This document shows positions 23,281-24,274 of a stretch of 24,274 bases of DNA, piece by piece. The notes under the pieces are model-generated. The model saw only the letters and a list, made by a program, of their open reading frames with translations. It was not told the DNA's origin and searched no databases. How positions within the stretch are numbered: position 1 is the first letter of the stretch; every line of letters starts with the position of its first letter. This stretch comes from Erysipelothrix sp. UBA3377 (GTDB taxonomy: Bacteria > Bacillota_I > Bacilli_A > Erysipelotrichales > Erysipelotrichaceae): contig DEQB01000059.1 in NCBI GenBank assembly GCA_002359085.1, positions 7,965 through 32,238 on the forward strand, given 5' to 3'. A program made the translations under genes and the position numbers.

Positions 23281-24150
23281 TTACTGTTTTTCATCTATTA
23301 TTGCTTTTAATTCTGATTCACTGAATTCATATTCCGTATTACAGTAGTGACAAATCATTTTTGCACCCTGATCCTCATCAATTAATTCCTGTAAATCATC
23401 TGTAGATAGTGTCATCAAAGCACCCAACATTTGATCTCTATTACAGCCACAATGATATTCAATATCACTGGTTCCTAAGATTTCACCATCTTCAAAGAGT
23501 TGTTCAAACAAAGCTTCCGCTTCCATATCTAAGAAGTATGTCGACATGGGTTTTAATTCCTGAAGCAAAGTTTCCATTGCTACAATATCTTCCTCTTGAG
23601 CACTGGGTAAAACTTGAATAATAAGACCCCCTGCAGATAAGACATTGTAGTCTTCTCCCACAAGAACGCCCAAGCTTACTACCGATGGGATTTGTTCAGA
23701 CTGTGCGAAGTAATACGCGAAGTCATCACCGATTTCACCCGACTGAAGATCTACCAATGAGTTATAGACAATCTTGTCATCTATAGAACGGGATACTTTT
23801 AAGGTTCCCCCTTCAAAGAGTCCACCAACATCTAACTTACCATTGTGTTCGTTGATTTTTAGTAAGTGAGGATTACTTACAGTTGTACGAACACGACCCG
23901 CATTATCTGCATTTACCAAAAGAAACTTCAAGTCTCCATTGCCTCGTATTTCAATAATCAATTTTTCATCTTCATCTTTTAAAGTATGTGCCATCATTAA
24001 GCTGGCATTCATGGTACGACCCACTGCCGCTGTAACAGTCGGAAAGAGATCGTGGATTTCTTTTACATTTTGAACAAGGTCAGTTGACTTAACCATGAGT
24101 ACACGGATATTGCCATTTCTAGCCAAACCTCTAATTAATTTATCTGCCAT
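23281..24150 (-). CDS. hslO: Redox-regulated chaperone Hsp33
   Basis: 289 residues, typical length. The N-terminal substrate-binding fold begins DKLIRGLARNGNIRVLMVKST; the C-terminal redox switch has the four zinc cysteines, C-x-C in HCGCNRDQM and C-x2-C in ICHYCNTEYEF. Oxidation releases zinc and turns the protein into a holdase for unfolding proteins in the cytoplasm. AAAGGA lies seven bases before the ATG. It sits between ftsH and lysS, as in many Bacillota, and only 17 bases after the ftsH terminator hairpin, so readthrough probably contributes to its expression. Confidence 0.96.
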   Translation of the reverse strand: MADKLIRGLARNGNIRVLMVKSTDLVQNVKEIHDLFPTVTAAVGRTMNASLMMAHTLKDEDEKLIIEIRGNGDLKFLLVNADNAGRVRTTVSNPHLLKINEHNGKLDVGGLFEGGTLKVSRSIDDKIVYNSLVDLQSGEIGDDFAYYFAQSEQIPSVVSLGVLVGEDYNVLSAGGLIIQVLPSAQEEDIVAMETLLQELKPMSTYFLDMEAEALFEQLFEDGEILGTSDIEYHCGCNRDQMLGALMTLSTDDLQELIDEDQGAKMICHYCNTEYEFSESELKAIIDEKQ

Positions 24151-24167
24151 TTGTTTTTCCTTTCGAT

Positions 24168-24190
24168 AAAAACAGACTCATATGAGTCTG
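24168..24190 (-). terminator. Terminator after the rightmost gene (ftsH)
   Basis: Minus strand CAGACTCATATGAGTCTG, a perfect 18-bp palindrome (7-bp stem, ATAT loop), then TTTTT. It starts six bases after the upstream stop codon. Confidence 0.75.
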
Positions 24191-24196
24191 CTTATA

Positions 24197-24274
24197 TTAT
24201 GCTGATTCAACTTCATTCACTTCAACATCAATCACTGCACCATTAATGGGTTCACCATCAACAATACGTTTGAT
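24197..24274 (-). CDS. ftsH: C-terminal 25 residues of probable FtsH protease (runs off the right edge)
   Basis: The minus strand reads IKRIVDGEPINGAVIDVEVNEVESA-stop. An IKRIVDG-like end following the last helix, together with the position directly upstream of hslO and lysS, fits FtsH, the membrane-anchored AAA zinc protease. The fragment is too short to show any catalytic motif, so the name rests mainly on gene order. Confidence 0.5.
   Translation of the reverse strand: MKRIVDGEPINGAVIDVEVNEVESA

Overview
The window looks like a chromosomal segment of a low-GC Bacillota. TGA is used as a stop, AGGAGG-type ribosome binding sites are common, and the core gene blocks are gdpP / DUF2232 / rpsR-ssb-rpsF on the left and ftsH / hslO / lysS on the right. 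The protein flavour suggests Erysipelotrichia, perhaps Erysipelothrix; that genus guess is inference only. Nearly everything is encoded on the minus strand, so operons read right to left.

Left core (1-4266): 5' part of gdpP (c-di-AMP phosphodiesterase), a DUF2232-like membrane protein, the rpsF-ssb-rpsR operon with a textbook promoter and a short structured leader, an ispD-like cytidylyltransferase followed by a small unknown gene, a plus-strand FMN reductase with its own promoter and terminator, and a two-helix membrane peptide. At 4208-4266 lie a terminator and a stranded short coding tail (PHMKPKKD-stop) that I read as the original 3' end and terminator of lysS.

Integrated island (about 4281-21771, 17.5 kb): a 12-bp direct repeat TCATATGTGGGA bounds it, one copy inside the 3' end of lysS and the other in the stranded lysS tail. 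An 18-bp arm-type repeat lies just inside each end. The island gives lysS a replacement C-terminus and a look-alike terminator. It holds a Tn916-type integrase and excisionase, a RepA-like AAA ATPase broken by one frameshift, an inverted 9-bp iteron array, an opposed-promoter switch region, a DUF6076-like protein, and an AlbA_2/ATPase regulator lying between the integrase and the attachment site. No relaxase, coupling protein or conjugation gene is present, so it looks like a non-conjugative integrative element whose cargo is defence.

Cargo (10173-21506): a tight four-gene minus-strand operon made of a PLD-like/SNF2 helicase (1085 aa), a DUF4391 protein, a type III DNA adenine methyltransferase (Mod) and a type III restriction helicase-nuclease (Res). 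Upstream is a separately transcribed 751-aa protein ending in a DUF4209-like RNxxxHG motif, which also fits the HEPN RNase signature RX4H. The extended type III restriction locus and the candidate HEPN effector are the most likely places for uncharacterised biology.

Right core (21740-24274): lysS, hslO (Hsp33) and the last 25 codons of what is probably ftsH.
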